DNA of 45,923 nt from an uncultured Clostridia bacterium (GTDB taxonomy: Bacteria > Bacillota > Clostridia > Oscillospirales > Acutalibacteraceae): positions 1 through 45,923 of the forward strand of contig CALFPM010000057.1 in assembly GCA_937919155.1 (NCBI GenBank). The letters are read 5' to 3'. The notes under the pieces were generated by a model. It searched no databases and was not told the origin of the DNA. It saw only the letters and a list, made by a program, of their open reading frames with translations. Positions 7,205 through 14,558 of the stretch are shown in pieces (positions within the stretch are counted from its first letter, which is position 1; every line of letters starts with the position of its first letter). The position numbers and the translations under genes are program-made.

Positions 7205-7960
7205 ATGAAAAATTACATTACGACACTCAAAGAAAACTGCCCCAAAAGGCGTTTTGTTTTTTGGTGGATTATCCGCGCAAGCCTGATTTTTGCCTTTATA
7301 AAGGGATTTTTCCCTGCTGCAGGCGAGGCTTTTGACATAACTGACCCCCTGCAGGTAGGTGCAAATTTCCTCGCAACTTTTGTGTGGGAAATATTTATGA
7401 TGTTCCCCGAAAAAAGCACCCTCCGCCACGTTCCCTCATCGGTACAGACCGTGCTTTCAATCGGTGTCTGGTGCGGCTCATTCGGCGGCAAATTCCTCAA
7501 TCTTTATTATGATTCAAGATGGTGGGATGTTGTCCTGCACTTTATGGGCGGTGCTGCCTGCGTATTCTTCGGCTATGAAATCGCCTGCGCCATTCTCAGA
7601 TGCAAAAAATCAAACGCTCCCATGACTCTCATATTACTTACATCCGTTGGATTTTCATTCTTTGCGGCAACCTGCTGGGAAGTGTTTGAATTCAGCTTCG
7701 ACCAGGTTGCGGGTATGATGAGCGGCTATCCCGGCGATGCCCAGCACTGGTCACTTGAGCTTGCCCTCGGCACACCCAAAGCGCAGACACTTTTCGATCC
7801 CATTGTTGACGCCCGTTGGCCCATTATGGACACAATGGCAGATATCGTGATGAACACAATCGGCGCCGCCGCGGCATATATCATTATAAAGATAAAGCCC
7901 TACCGTCACGCCGATGCAAACACCCTCAAGGGCATGGAAAAAGAAACCGTAACCAAATAA
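7205..7960 (+). CDS. DUF2238/YjdF-like polytopic membrane protein
   Basis: 251 residues with about six hydrophobic segments. It resembles the YjdF/DUF2238 family of uncharacterised membrane proteins, with conserved acidic and His residues in the membrane regions: YDSRWWDVVLHFMGG, TCWEVFEFSFDQ and the C-terminal DTMADIVMNTIGAAAAY (D-T-x-x-D-x-x-x-N-x-x-G). The function of the family is not known to me. The start follows AGGGAGAGAG. It is a single-gene unit with its own consensus promoter and terminator. The conserved D/H/E pattern would suit a metal- or proton-dependent membrane enzyme or transporter, but this is only a guess. Confidence 0.7.
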   Translation: MKNYITTLKENCPKRRFVFWWIIRASLIFAFIKGFFPAAGEAFDITDPLQVGANFLATFVWEIFMMFPEKSTLRHVPSSVQTVLSIGVWCGSFGGKFLNLYYDSRWWDVVLHFMGGAACVFFGYEIACAILRCKKSNAPMTLILLTSVGFSFFAATCWEVFEFSFDQVAGMMSGYPGDAQHWSLELALGTPKAQTLFDPIVDARWPIMDTMADIVMNTIGAAAAYIIIKIKPYRHADANTLKGMEKETVTK

Positions 7961-7984
7961 AAAAGACACCCTCGGGTGTCTTTT
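7961..7984. terminator. bidirectional terminator between DUF2238-like gene and luxS
   Basis: A 10-bp stem AAAAGACACC/GGTGTCTTTT with CTCG loop, flanked by A and T runs. It serves both convergent genes. Confidence 0.9.
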
Positions 7985-7985
7985 T

Positions 7986-8438
7986 TTATGCCTTATATTC
8001 AAATGTCTGCTCAGCCTCGAGAGCTTTGAGATATCTGCGGCATTCTTCCTTTGCCTTTACAAGGTCAAGGTCAAGATAATTGCCGCATTCCTTTCTTGTG
8101 TTGCCAAAAACCTCGCCCTCGTAAGCAATGATATCAGCAAGAATTTTCTTTGTTATTTCAAGAATTTTTGCGTTGTCCGCATTGCGCACAAGCAGATAGA
8201 ATCCCGTGCGGCAACCCATGGGTCCGAAGTAAATAACATCGTCCTTTATCTCGGAATTTCTCACAAATGTTGCAAACATATGCTCAACGGTGTGAGCCGT
8301 TGTGGTGTCCATAAAATCACCGCCGTTGGGAATTCTTGTTCTCATATCATAGGTTGTGATGTCGCCGTCAATGCGCGAAACGTAAATACCCTCCGTGAGC
8401 AAATCGTGGTCAACCGTAAAGCTTGTTATTCTGTTCAT
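7986..8438 (-). CDS. luxS: S-ribosylhomocysteine lyase (AI-2 synthase)
   Basis: 150 residues, complete. LuxS splits S-ribosylhomocysteine into homocysteine and DPD, the precursor of AI-2, in the activated methyl cycle. The zinc ligands are His49 and His53 of HTVEH and Cys118 of ECGNY; the catalytic Cys76 lies in MGCRTGFYL. The ATG at 8438 overlaps the stop of the antiporter gene (ATGA), and AAAGG lies upstream. No pfs (mtn) gene is adjacent. It is transcribed after the antiporter and ends at the shared terminator. Confidence 0.96.
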   Translation of the reverse strand: MNRITSFTVDHDLLTEGIYVSRIDGDITTYDMRTRIPNGGDFMDTTTAHTVEHMFATFVRNSEIKDDVIYFGPMGCRTGFYLLVRNADNAKILEITKKILADIIAYEGEVFGNTRKECGNYLDLDLVKAKEECRRYLKALEAEQTFEYKA

Positions 8439-9742
8439 TCTGATTTTTCCTTTCTTCCTTTATATAACGCAGTCAGGAACGACCACAAGGGCAAAATATA
8501 GAGAAATACCGCCGTCAGCACCGATGCGGTGGGCGCGCCCGATGATGTGAGGGGCACCGCCGCGGCTATTGACCAGGGAACAAGGGGCGATATCACAACC
8601 GCCGTGTTTTCAAGGTTGATTGCCGCTCTGTTTTTGTCTTTTTCCGTTCCGTCACACAGCTGATGAGTGAGAATAATTGCCAGAGTCTGATTGCAGGAAA
8701 TAAGCGATGTCAGTGCAGAAGTTATCATCGTTGCACCGAAAGGTGTTATTTTCCTGCCCATTGAAGAAATTTTTTCTCTCATTGAATCAAGCAGACCCGT
8801 TGCGGCGAAAATGCCCGAATATGCGGATGAAATACAGACTATCGCCGTTGCGTTGAGCATGGAAACCAATCCGCCGCCGTTCATCATATGGCTGAGCGCC
8901 TCAGTTTCCGCTTTATAACCTGTAATCAGGGTTTTCAGCGTTTCAACAGATTCCATATCCTGAACGGCAATGCCGATAACCGATGCGGAAACAAGGCTTG
9001 CAAGAAGCACATATTTCGTCTTGACACGGAAAAGCGAAAGCGCAAGAATCACAACCGCGGGAATCACCGTCAGCGGATGCAGATTGAATTCCTGAGAAAA
9101 CAGTGCTTTGAGGTCGGGCACATCACCCGAATTCCCTGCCGAAATTCCCAAAGCAAGATAAATTATGCAGGTTATAACGGTCGGAATCGCCGCCGTTCTG
9201 AACATATTTTTTATGTTGGTGAAAATGTCGGTTTTCGTAAGCTCCGAAACAAGCAGTGCGCTTGTTGAAACGGGCGAACATCTGTCGCCCCAGAGTGCGC
9301 CCGAAAGCATTGCGCCGCCCACGATAACGGGATTCATTCCCATTGATTTCGCCATTGTCATGCAGATAACGCCCATTGTTGCCGAGGTGCCGAAGGATGT
9401 GCCCATAAGGAACGAAACAACGGCATTGAGGATAAAGGTCATCAGCACGAAAACCTGCGGATTTATGAAACCCGAAGCGGAACTGATAATGAATGCAATT
9501 GTGCCAGACTCACGCCAGGATGCGGTGAGCAAGCCGATAAGCAAAAAGTTGATGAGAATATTTTTTGAGGTTTTAATGCCGTCAAAAATCATTTTCAGTA
9601 TTGACTTGAAAGTGTGTTTTTTTATTTTCGCATATGCGCTGAAAACCACAAGCCCCACACCCAGTGCATAAAGCACCGAAATATCAAATATAACACACAC
9701 GAGAAGTGCGAGGCAAAACAGCGCGAGAGTAACAATTTCCAC
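8435..9742 (-). CDS. NhaC-family Na+/H+ antiporter-like transporter
   Basis: 435 residues with 11-12 hydrophobic segments. The sequence around TSFGTSATMGVICMTMAKSMG and GGAMLSGALWGDRCSPVSTSALL is the central NhaC signature (GTSAT...G..G; G...GDR.SP.S.S). NhaC proteins exchange sodium for protons; relatives exchange organic acids, for example malate/lactate or lysine-derived substrates, so the substrate is uncertain. The start is GTG at 9742 with GGGTGA upstream. It is the first gene of a two-gene unit with luxS. Function in the AI-2 or methyl cycle cannot be shown from sequence. Confidence 0.85.
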   Translation of the reverse strand: MEIVTLALFCLALLVCVIFDISVLYALGVGLVVFSAYAKIKKHTFKSILKMIFDGIKTSKNILINFLLIGLLTASWRESGTIAFIISSASGFINPQVFVLMTFILNAVVSFLMGTSFGTSATMGVICMTMAKSMGMNPVIVGGAMLSGALWGDRCSPVSTSALLVSELTKTDIFTNIKNMFRTAAIPTVITCIIYLALGISAGNSGDVPDLKALFSQEFNLHPLTVIPAVVILALSLFRVKTKYVLLASLVSASVIGIAVQDMESVETLKTLITGYKAETEALSHMMNGGGLVSMLNATAIVCISSAYSGIFAATGLLDSMREKISSMGRKITPFGATMITSALTSLISCNQTLAIILTHQLCDGTEKDKNRAAINLENTAVVISPLVPWSIAAAVPLTSSGAPTASVLTAVFLYILPLWSFLTALYKGRKEKSE

Positions 9743-9773
9743 TCAATCACCCAACTAAAACAAACTGCAAACG

Positions 9774-9802
9774 ATTATATACCATTCCGCAGTTTTTTTC
9801 AA
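9774..9802 (-). promoter_or_regulatory. promoter of the antiporter-luxS operon
   Basis: TTGAAA and TATAAT on the minus strand with 17-base spacing, about 30 bases upstream of the GTG start. Confidence 0.7.
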
Positions 9803-9910
9803 GAGCAGCATTTCAGGTCAAATCCGCATAAAATCGCAAAAAACCGCCCGATATGTAAAATGTTACTAAAAAGAAGCTGTAAAAATTTTATATATTTTCT
9901 CAAATATGTA

Positions 9911-9939
9911 TGGAAATTTCTAAAAGTATCTGTTATAAT
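9911..9939 (+). promoter_or_regulatory. probable ppdK promoter
   Basis: TATAAT preceded by TG(T) and, 17 bases upstream, a weak TGGAAA. The leader of about 70 bases contains a small inverted repeat, ATTCCC at 9952-9957 with GGGAAT at 9964-9969. The rest of the 270-base gap to the antiporter gene is AT-rich with nothing else recognisable. Confidence 0.5.
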
Positions 9940-10016
9940 CTGTAATGGCTCATTCCCACCCTCGGGAATTTGCCCTGTTTAATTATGTTTATTATATTTT
10001 ACGGAGGTAGATACCA

Positions 10017-12647
10017 ATGGCTTACAAGTACGTTTATTTGTTCTCCGAAGGCGACGCTTCAATGCGTAACACCCTCGGCGGCAAAGGCGCAAACCTTGCA
10101 GAAATGACAAAAATCGGTCTCCCCGTTCCTCAGGGCTTCACAATCTCAACTGAAGCTTGCACAAAGTACTATGAGGACGGCAAGAAGATCAACGATGAAA
10201 TCCAGGCTCAGATCATGGAATACATCGTTAAGATGGAAGAAATCACCGGCAAAAAGTTCGGCAGCATGGAGAATCCTCTCCTTGTTTCAGTTCGTTCAGG
10301 TGCTCGTGCATCAATGCCCGGTATGATGGACACAATCCTCAACCTCGGTCTCAATGAAGATGTTGTAGAAGCTATCGCAGCTAAGAGCGGCAACCCCCGT
10401 TGGGCTTGGGACTGCTACAGAAGATTCATTCAGATGTACTCCGACGTTGTTATGGAAGTTGGTAAGAAGTACTTTGAAGAGCTCATCGATGAGATGAAGG
10501 AAGCAAAGGGCGTTACTCAGGACGTTGATCTTACCGCTGACGACCTCAAGACTCTTGCAGGTCAGTTCAAGGCAGAATACAAGAACAAGATCGGCAAGGA
10601 TTTCCCCTCCGATCCCAAAGAGCAGCTTATGGGCGCTGTTGAGGCTGTTTTCCGTTCATGGGACAACCCCCGTGCAAACGTTTACCGTCGTGACAACGAT
10701 ATTCCCTATTCATGGGGTACAGCTGTTAACGTTCAGATGATGGCTTTCGGTAACATGGGCGACAACTGCGGTACAGGCGTTGCTTTCACACGTGACCCCG
10801 CTACAGGCGAAAAGGGTCTTATGGGTGAGTTCCTCACAAATGCACAGGGTGAAGACGTTGTTGCTGGTGTTCGTACTCCCATGCCCATCGCTGAAATGGC
10901 AGCAAAGTTCCCCGCAGCATTCGAGGAGTTCAACAAAGTTTGCGCTATCCTTGAAGATCACTACAGAGATATGCAGGATATGGAGTTCACTGTTGAAGAC
11001 GGTAAGCTCTATATGCTTCAGACAAGAAACGGTAAGAGAACAGCTAAGGCTGCTCTTAAGATTGCTTGCGACCTCGTTGACGAAGGCATGATTGACGAGA
11101 TGAAGGCAGTTGCTATGATCGACCCCAGAAACCTTGACACACTCCTTCATCCCCAGTTCGATGCAAAGGTTCTCAAGGCTTCAACTCCCGCAGGTAAGGG
11201 TCTCGGCGCATCACCCGGCGCTGCATGCGGTAAGGTTGTATTCACAGCTGAAGACGCTGTTGAATGGAACGAAAGAGGCGAAAAGGTTGTTCTTGTTCGT
11301 CTTGAAACATCACCCGAAGACATCACCGGCATGAAGGCTGCTCAGGGTATCCTCACAGTTCGTGGCGGTATGACATCACACGCTGCTGTTGTTGCTCGTG
11401 GTATGGGTACATGCTGCGTATCAGGCTGCGGCGAAATCAACATGGACGAAGAGAACAAGAAGTTCACTCTTGCAGGCAAGACCTACAATGAGGGCGACTA
11501 CATCTCAATCGACGGTTCAACAGGTAACATCTATGACGGTATCATCCCCACAGTTGACGCTGAAATCGCAGGCGAGTTCGGCAGAATCATGGCTTGGGCT
11601 GATAAGTACAGAACTCTTAAGGTTCGTACAAACGCAGATACACCCGCTGACGCTAAGAAGGCTCGCGAGCTCGGCGCAGAAGGCATTGGCCTTTGCCGTA
11701 CAGAGCACATGTTCTTCGAAGCAGACAGAATCGCTGCTTTCCGTGAAATGATCTGTGCAGACACAGTTGCTGAAAGAGAAGCTGCTCTTGATAAGATCCT
11801 TCCCTATCAGCAGGGCGACTTCGAAGCTCTCTACGAAGCTCTTGAAGGCAACCCCGTAACAATCCGTTTCCTTGATCCTCCTCTCCACGAGTTCGTTCCC
11901 ACAGAAGAAGCTGACATCGCAGCTCTTGCAGCAGCACAGGGCAAGTCAGTTGAGGATATCAAGGCTATCATTTCAGGTCTCCACGAGTTCAACCCCATGA
12001 TGGGTCACAGAGGCTGCCGTCTTACAGTAACATACCCCGAAATCGCAGCAATGCAGACTAAGGCAGTTATCCGCGCAGCTATCAATGTTAAGAAGGCTCA
12101 TGCAGACTGGAACCTCGTTCCCGAAATCATGATTCCCCTCGTTGGTGATGTTAAGGAACTCAAGTTCGTTAAGAACATCGTTGTTGCAACAGCAGATGCT
12201 GAAATCGCAGCAGCAGGTATCGACCTCAAGTACGAAGTTGGTACAATGATCGAAATCCCCAGAGCTTGCATCACAGCAGACGAAATCGCTAAGGAAGCTG
12301 ACTTCTTCTGCTTCGGCACAAACGACCTTACTCAGATGACATTCGGCTTCAGCCGTGATGACGCTGGTAAGTTCCTCAATGCTTACTATGATACAAAGAT
12401 CTACGAGTTCGATCCCTTCGCAAAGCTTGACCAGAACGGCGTTGGCGCTCTTATGGAAATGGCAGTTGCAAAGGGCAAGGCAAGCGGCAAGAACCTCCAC
12501 TACGGTATCTGCGGCGAGCACGGCGGCGATCCCTCATCAGTTGAATTCTGCCACAAGATTGGCCTCAACTATGTATCATGCTCACCCTTCCGTGTGCCCA
12601 TCGCACGTCTTGCAGCAGCTCAGGCAGCAATCGCTGAAATGAAATAA
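10017..12647 (+). CDS. ppdK: pyruvate, phosphate dikinase
   Basis: 876 residues, full length. PPDK interconverts pyruvate + ATP + Pi and PEP + AMP + PPi; in anaerobes it often works glycolytically, or links PEP and pyruvate pools. The N-terminal ATP-grasp domain begins with GGKGANLAEM and has SVRSGARASMPGMMDT; the swivelling phosphohistidine domain has GGMTSHAAVVARGMG; the C-terminal PEP/pyruvate barrel ends with GICGEHGGDPSSVEF including the catalytic Cys. The ATG follows ACGGAGG. Codon use differs from the neighbours: AAG and GCT/GTT strongly preferred where they use AAA and GCC/GCA, as expected of a very highly expressed gene. It is monocistronic with a strong terminator. Confidence 0.98.
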   Translation: MAYKYVYLFSEGDASMRNTLGGKGANLAEMTKIGLPVPQGFTISTEACTKYYEDGKKINDEIQAQIMEYIVKMEEITGKKFGSMENPLLVSVRSGARASMPGMMDTILNLGLNEDVVEAIAAKSGNPRWAWDCYRRFIQMYSDVVMEVGKKYFEELIDEMKEAKGVTQDVDLTADDLKTLAGQFKAEYKNKIGKDFPSDPKEQLMGAVEAVFRSWDNPRANVYRRDNDIPYSWGTAVNVQMMAFGNMGDNCGTGVAFTRDPATGEKGLMGEFLTNAQGEDVVAGVRTPMPIAEMAAKFPAAFEEFNKVCAILEDHYRDMQDMEFTVEDGKLYMLQTRNGKRTAKAALKIACDLVDEGMIDEMKAVAMIDPRNLDTLLHPQFDAKVLKASTPAGKGLGASPGAACGKVVFTAEDAVEWNERGEKVVLVRLETSPEDITGMKAAQGILTVRGGMTSHAAVVARGMGTCCVSGCGEINMDEENKKFTLAGKTYNEGDYISIDGSTGNIYDGIIPTVDAEIAGEFGRIMAWADKYRTLKVRTNADTPADAKKARELGAEGIGLCRTEHMFFEADRIAAFREMICADTVAEREAALDKILPYQQGDFEALYEALEGNPVTIRFLDPPLHEFVPTEEADIAALAAAQGKSVEDIKAIISGLHEFNPMMGHRGCRLTVTYPEIAAMQTKAVIRAAINVKKAHADWNLVPEIMIPLVGDVKELKFVKNIVVATADAEIAAAGIDLKYEVGTMIEIPRACITADEIAKEADFFCFGTNDLTQMTFGFSRDDAGKFLNAYYDTKIYEFDPFAKLDQNGVGALMEMAVAKGKASGKNLHYGICGEHGGDPSSVEFCHKIGLNYVSCSPFRVPIARLAAAQAAIAEMK

Positions 12648-12685
12648 GTCTAATTCCTTCGGGATAAGATTTTATATCTGAAAGC

Positions 12686-12719
12686 AACACCCTCTGTTGA
12701 TTATTCAGCAGAGGGTGTT
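12686..12719 (+). terminator. ppdK terminator
   Basis: A 15-bp stem with one G-U pair (AACACCCTCTGTTGA, loop TTAT, TCAGCAGAGGGTGTT) followed by TTTGCTTTTT. Confidence 0.93.
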
Positions 12720-12738
12720 TTGCTTTTTAGAAATATTA

Positions 12739-12767
12739 TTGATTTTAAAATACCGTTATGCTACAAT
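12739..12767 (+). promoter_or_regulatory. promoter of the GH28-like gene
   Basis: TTGATT, 17 bases, TACAAT; the ATG lies 62 bases downstream. Confidence 0.6.
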
Positions 12768-12829
12768 TTTTATCAAGCTTGCGGAGCATATAAAAGACAG
12801 CAATTATTTCAGAGTCGGAGGTTGATTCA

Positions 12830-14461
12830 ATGCACGCTTTGATTAAATTTATTATTACAACTATAACGGTGTTATCCGTTTTTTGTTCAAACCTTATTTC
12901 CCCTGCCACAATTTATCCCGAAAGTGAAAATTTTAATTTTTCTTATCTTCAATACCCCGATGAGGCGATTATTACTCTTGAGGAAGCAGGGCTTACCGAG
13001 CAGGAGCTTGTGGGCCGTGCTTCGGCTGAACTTCCCGAATATGTTCAGTCGGGCGGATATGAAGACATAAACGGCATTACCGTTTCACCTTATTACACCG
13101 CTAAAATCAGCGGAACGGAAATTCCCGTATACGCCTCGGTGGTTTTTATCCGCGTTGACGACACGGGAACGCTTCATTCTTTTTCCGAAATTTATGTTGA
13201 TGCAGACACGGATTTTTCATTCAACATTGAATTGACAGGCGCCGATGTGACACTTAAAAACGCCGTTGTGCTGCCTGAATCTCACGGCGTTGAGGCTCGT
13301 TGCGAAAACAACACCGTAACTGCATCAATCAACAAAACAGGTATCTATACGTTCCTTTTCAACGGCGCAAATCAGTATTACGGATACACTCTTTTTGTTC
13401 GCGAAAAAATTGACGAAGATGCTGAAATCGCCGAATATATTGAGCAATACGGCGAAGGTAATGTTCACGTTCTTGAAAAGGGCGTATATGAATATGACTA
13501 TGTCAACTTTGTTTCAATGAATAATCAGGTGATTTATCTCAAAGAAGGCGCTTATGTTATTGCAAATCACCTTTTCGACATTGACTGCACCGAGGACGAA
13601 ACCAAGTATCTTGAGCCTGATGCTCCGCAGCATAATGCCATCGGACTTACAAGATATCCGTTTCTGAATTTCTTCAACTGCAACAACATTACTCTCACAG
13701 GCAGAGGGGTGATAGACATGACCCGTCTGGACAGACGCGAGCGCCGCGGTGTTGTTTTCACAAACTGCAATAACATCAATGTGAGCGGCATAAAAATCAT
13801 CAACTCCCCCGAATGGTCGTTCATCTCATACTGTTGCACCGATGTTGATATTGAGCAAGTGGATATCATAGGCAACCGCGGCAACTGTGACGGTTTTGCA
13901 ATATGCAACAGCCACGATGTGACCGTAAAGGATTGCTTCGCAAGAGTGGCGGATGACACCTTTGAAGTGAAAGCTCTCGGCGGCACAATGGACAGCAGAA
14001 ACATCACTTTCTCGGATTGCATCGCCTGGGGCGGTTATGCAAGGTGCTTCGGCATCACGGGTGAAGTGAACAAAAAGATTTCCGATGTTACATTCCGTGA
14101 CTGTGCGGTGGTTTACCGTGACGGCATCTGGGATAACGACAGAATCGGCTCGCTTGTTGTTGTGGCGGAAGAGTGCACGGGAAGCATTGACGGAATTCTT
14201 TTTGAGAACATTGAGATTTTTCGTGACGAGGGCAGACCAATCCTTGTAAAGATTTATGACGAAGAAGCGGAGAATTTCGAAATTAAAAATGTTGTTTTCA
14301 GAAACATTTCTTACACTTCATATATGCAGCCCAAAATAGCAGGCAACGGCAGCAGCACAAACACAGTGCAGGTCGAGCTTGATAACATTACCGTTTGCGG
14401 TATGCATCAGAAATCCCCGAAGCTGATGTTCGATATCGGCAAATATTGCGAAGTGAATTAA
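12830..14461 (+). CDS. surface GH28-like (polygalacturonase-fold) beta-helix glycosidase
   Basis: 543 residues. A hydrophobic N-terminal segment (about 5-25) directs it outside the membrane. Residues ~75-190 form a beta domain, and from ~205 a right-handed beta-helix of the GH28 type with stacked Asn/Cys turns (NCNNIT, NCNNIN, CTDVD). GH28 catalytic aspartates are seen as NCDGF (Asp354, in place of NTDG) and ADDTF (Asp375-Asp376). The canonical Gly-His-Gly motif after them is not obvious; the matching place reads RCFGITGE. So it is GH28-like with an unusual active site, acting probably on a pectin or other galacturonide/galactoside. The start follows CGGAGG. It is transcribed alone. Confidence 0.75.
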   Translation: MHALIKFIITTITVLSVFCSNLISPATIYPESENFNFSYLQYPDEAIITLEEAGLTEQELVGRASAELPEYVQSGGYEDINGITVSPYYTAKISGTEIPVYASVVFIRVDDTGTLHSFSEIYVDADTDFSFNIELTGADVTLKNAVVLPESHGVEARCENNTVTASINKTGIYTFLFNGANQYYGYTLFVREKIDEDAEIAEYIEQYGEGNVHVLEKGVYEYDYVNFVSMNNQVIYLKEGAYVIANHLFDIDCTEDETKYLEPDAPQHNAIGLTRYPFLNFFNCNNITLTGRGVIDMTRLDRRERRGVVFTNCNNINVSGIKIINSPEWSFISYCCTDVDIEQVDIIGNRGNCDGFAICNSHDVTVKDCFARVADDTFEVKALGGTMDSRNITFSDCIAWGGYARCFGITGEVNKKISDVTFRDCAVVYRDGIWDNDRIGSLVVVAEECTGSIDGILFENIEIFRDEGRPILVKIYDEEAENFEIKNVVFRNISYTSYMQPKIAGNGSSTNTVQVELDNITVCGMHQKSPKLMFDIGKYCEVN

Positions 14462-14465
14462 AAAA

Positions 14466-14481
14466 ATCGGAGAAATCCGAT
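14466..14481 (+). other. small GNRA-capped hairpin after the GH28-like gene
   Basis: ATCGGA, loop GAAA, TCCGAT: a 6-bp stem with a GAAA tetraloop four bases after the stop codon. There is no T run, so it is a likely mRNA 3' end stabiliser rather than a terminator. Confidence 0.4.
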
Positions 14482-14503
14482 ATTACGTTCAACAAAACAC
14501 TTA

Positions 14504-14541
14504 ACCTCCTTGTAAAATGGTGTAACCATATACAAGGAGGT
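14504..14541 (+). terminator. long inverted repeat between convergent genes, probable terminator
   Basis: Outer arms ACCTCCTTGTA and TACAAGGAGGT (11 bp, perfect) enclose inner arms ATGGT and ACCAT, followed by CATTTTTATG. It fits a terminator for the GH28-like gene. The right arm also forms a perfect ribosome site for a nine-codon frame starting at 14550. Confidence 0.6.
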
Positions 14542-14558
14542 CATTTTTATGTTCAATA

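Noticed and set aside
10208..12521. Long antisense frames within ppdK, some over 140 codons
   Set aside because: They mirror the strong codon bias of ppdK; none has a ribosome site or recognisable protein.
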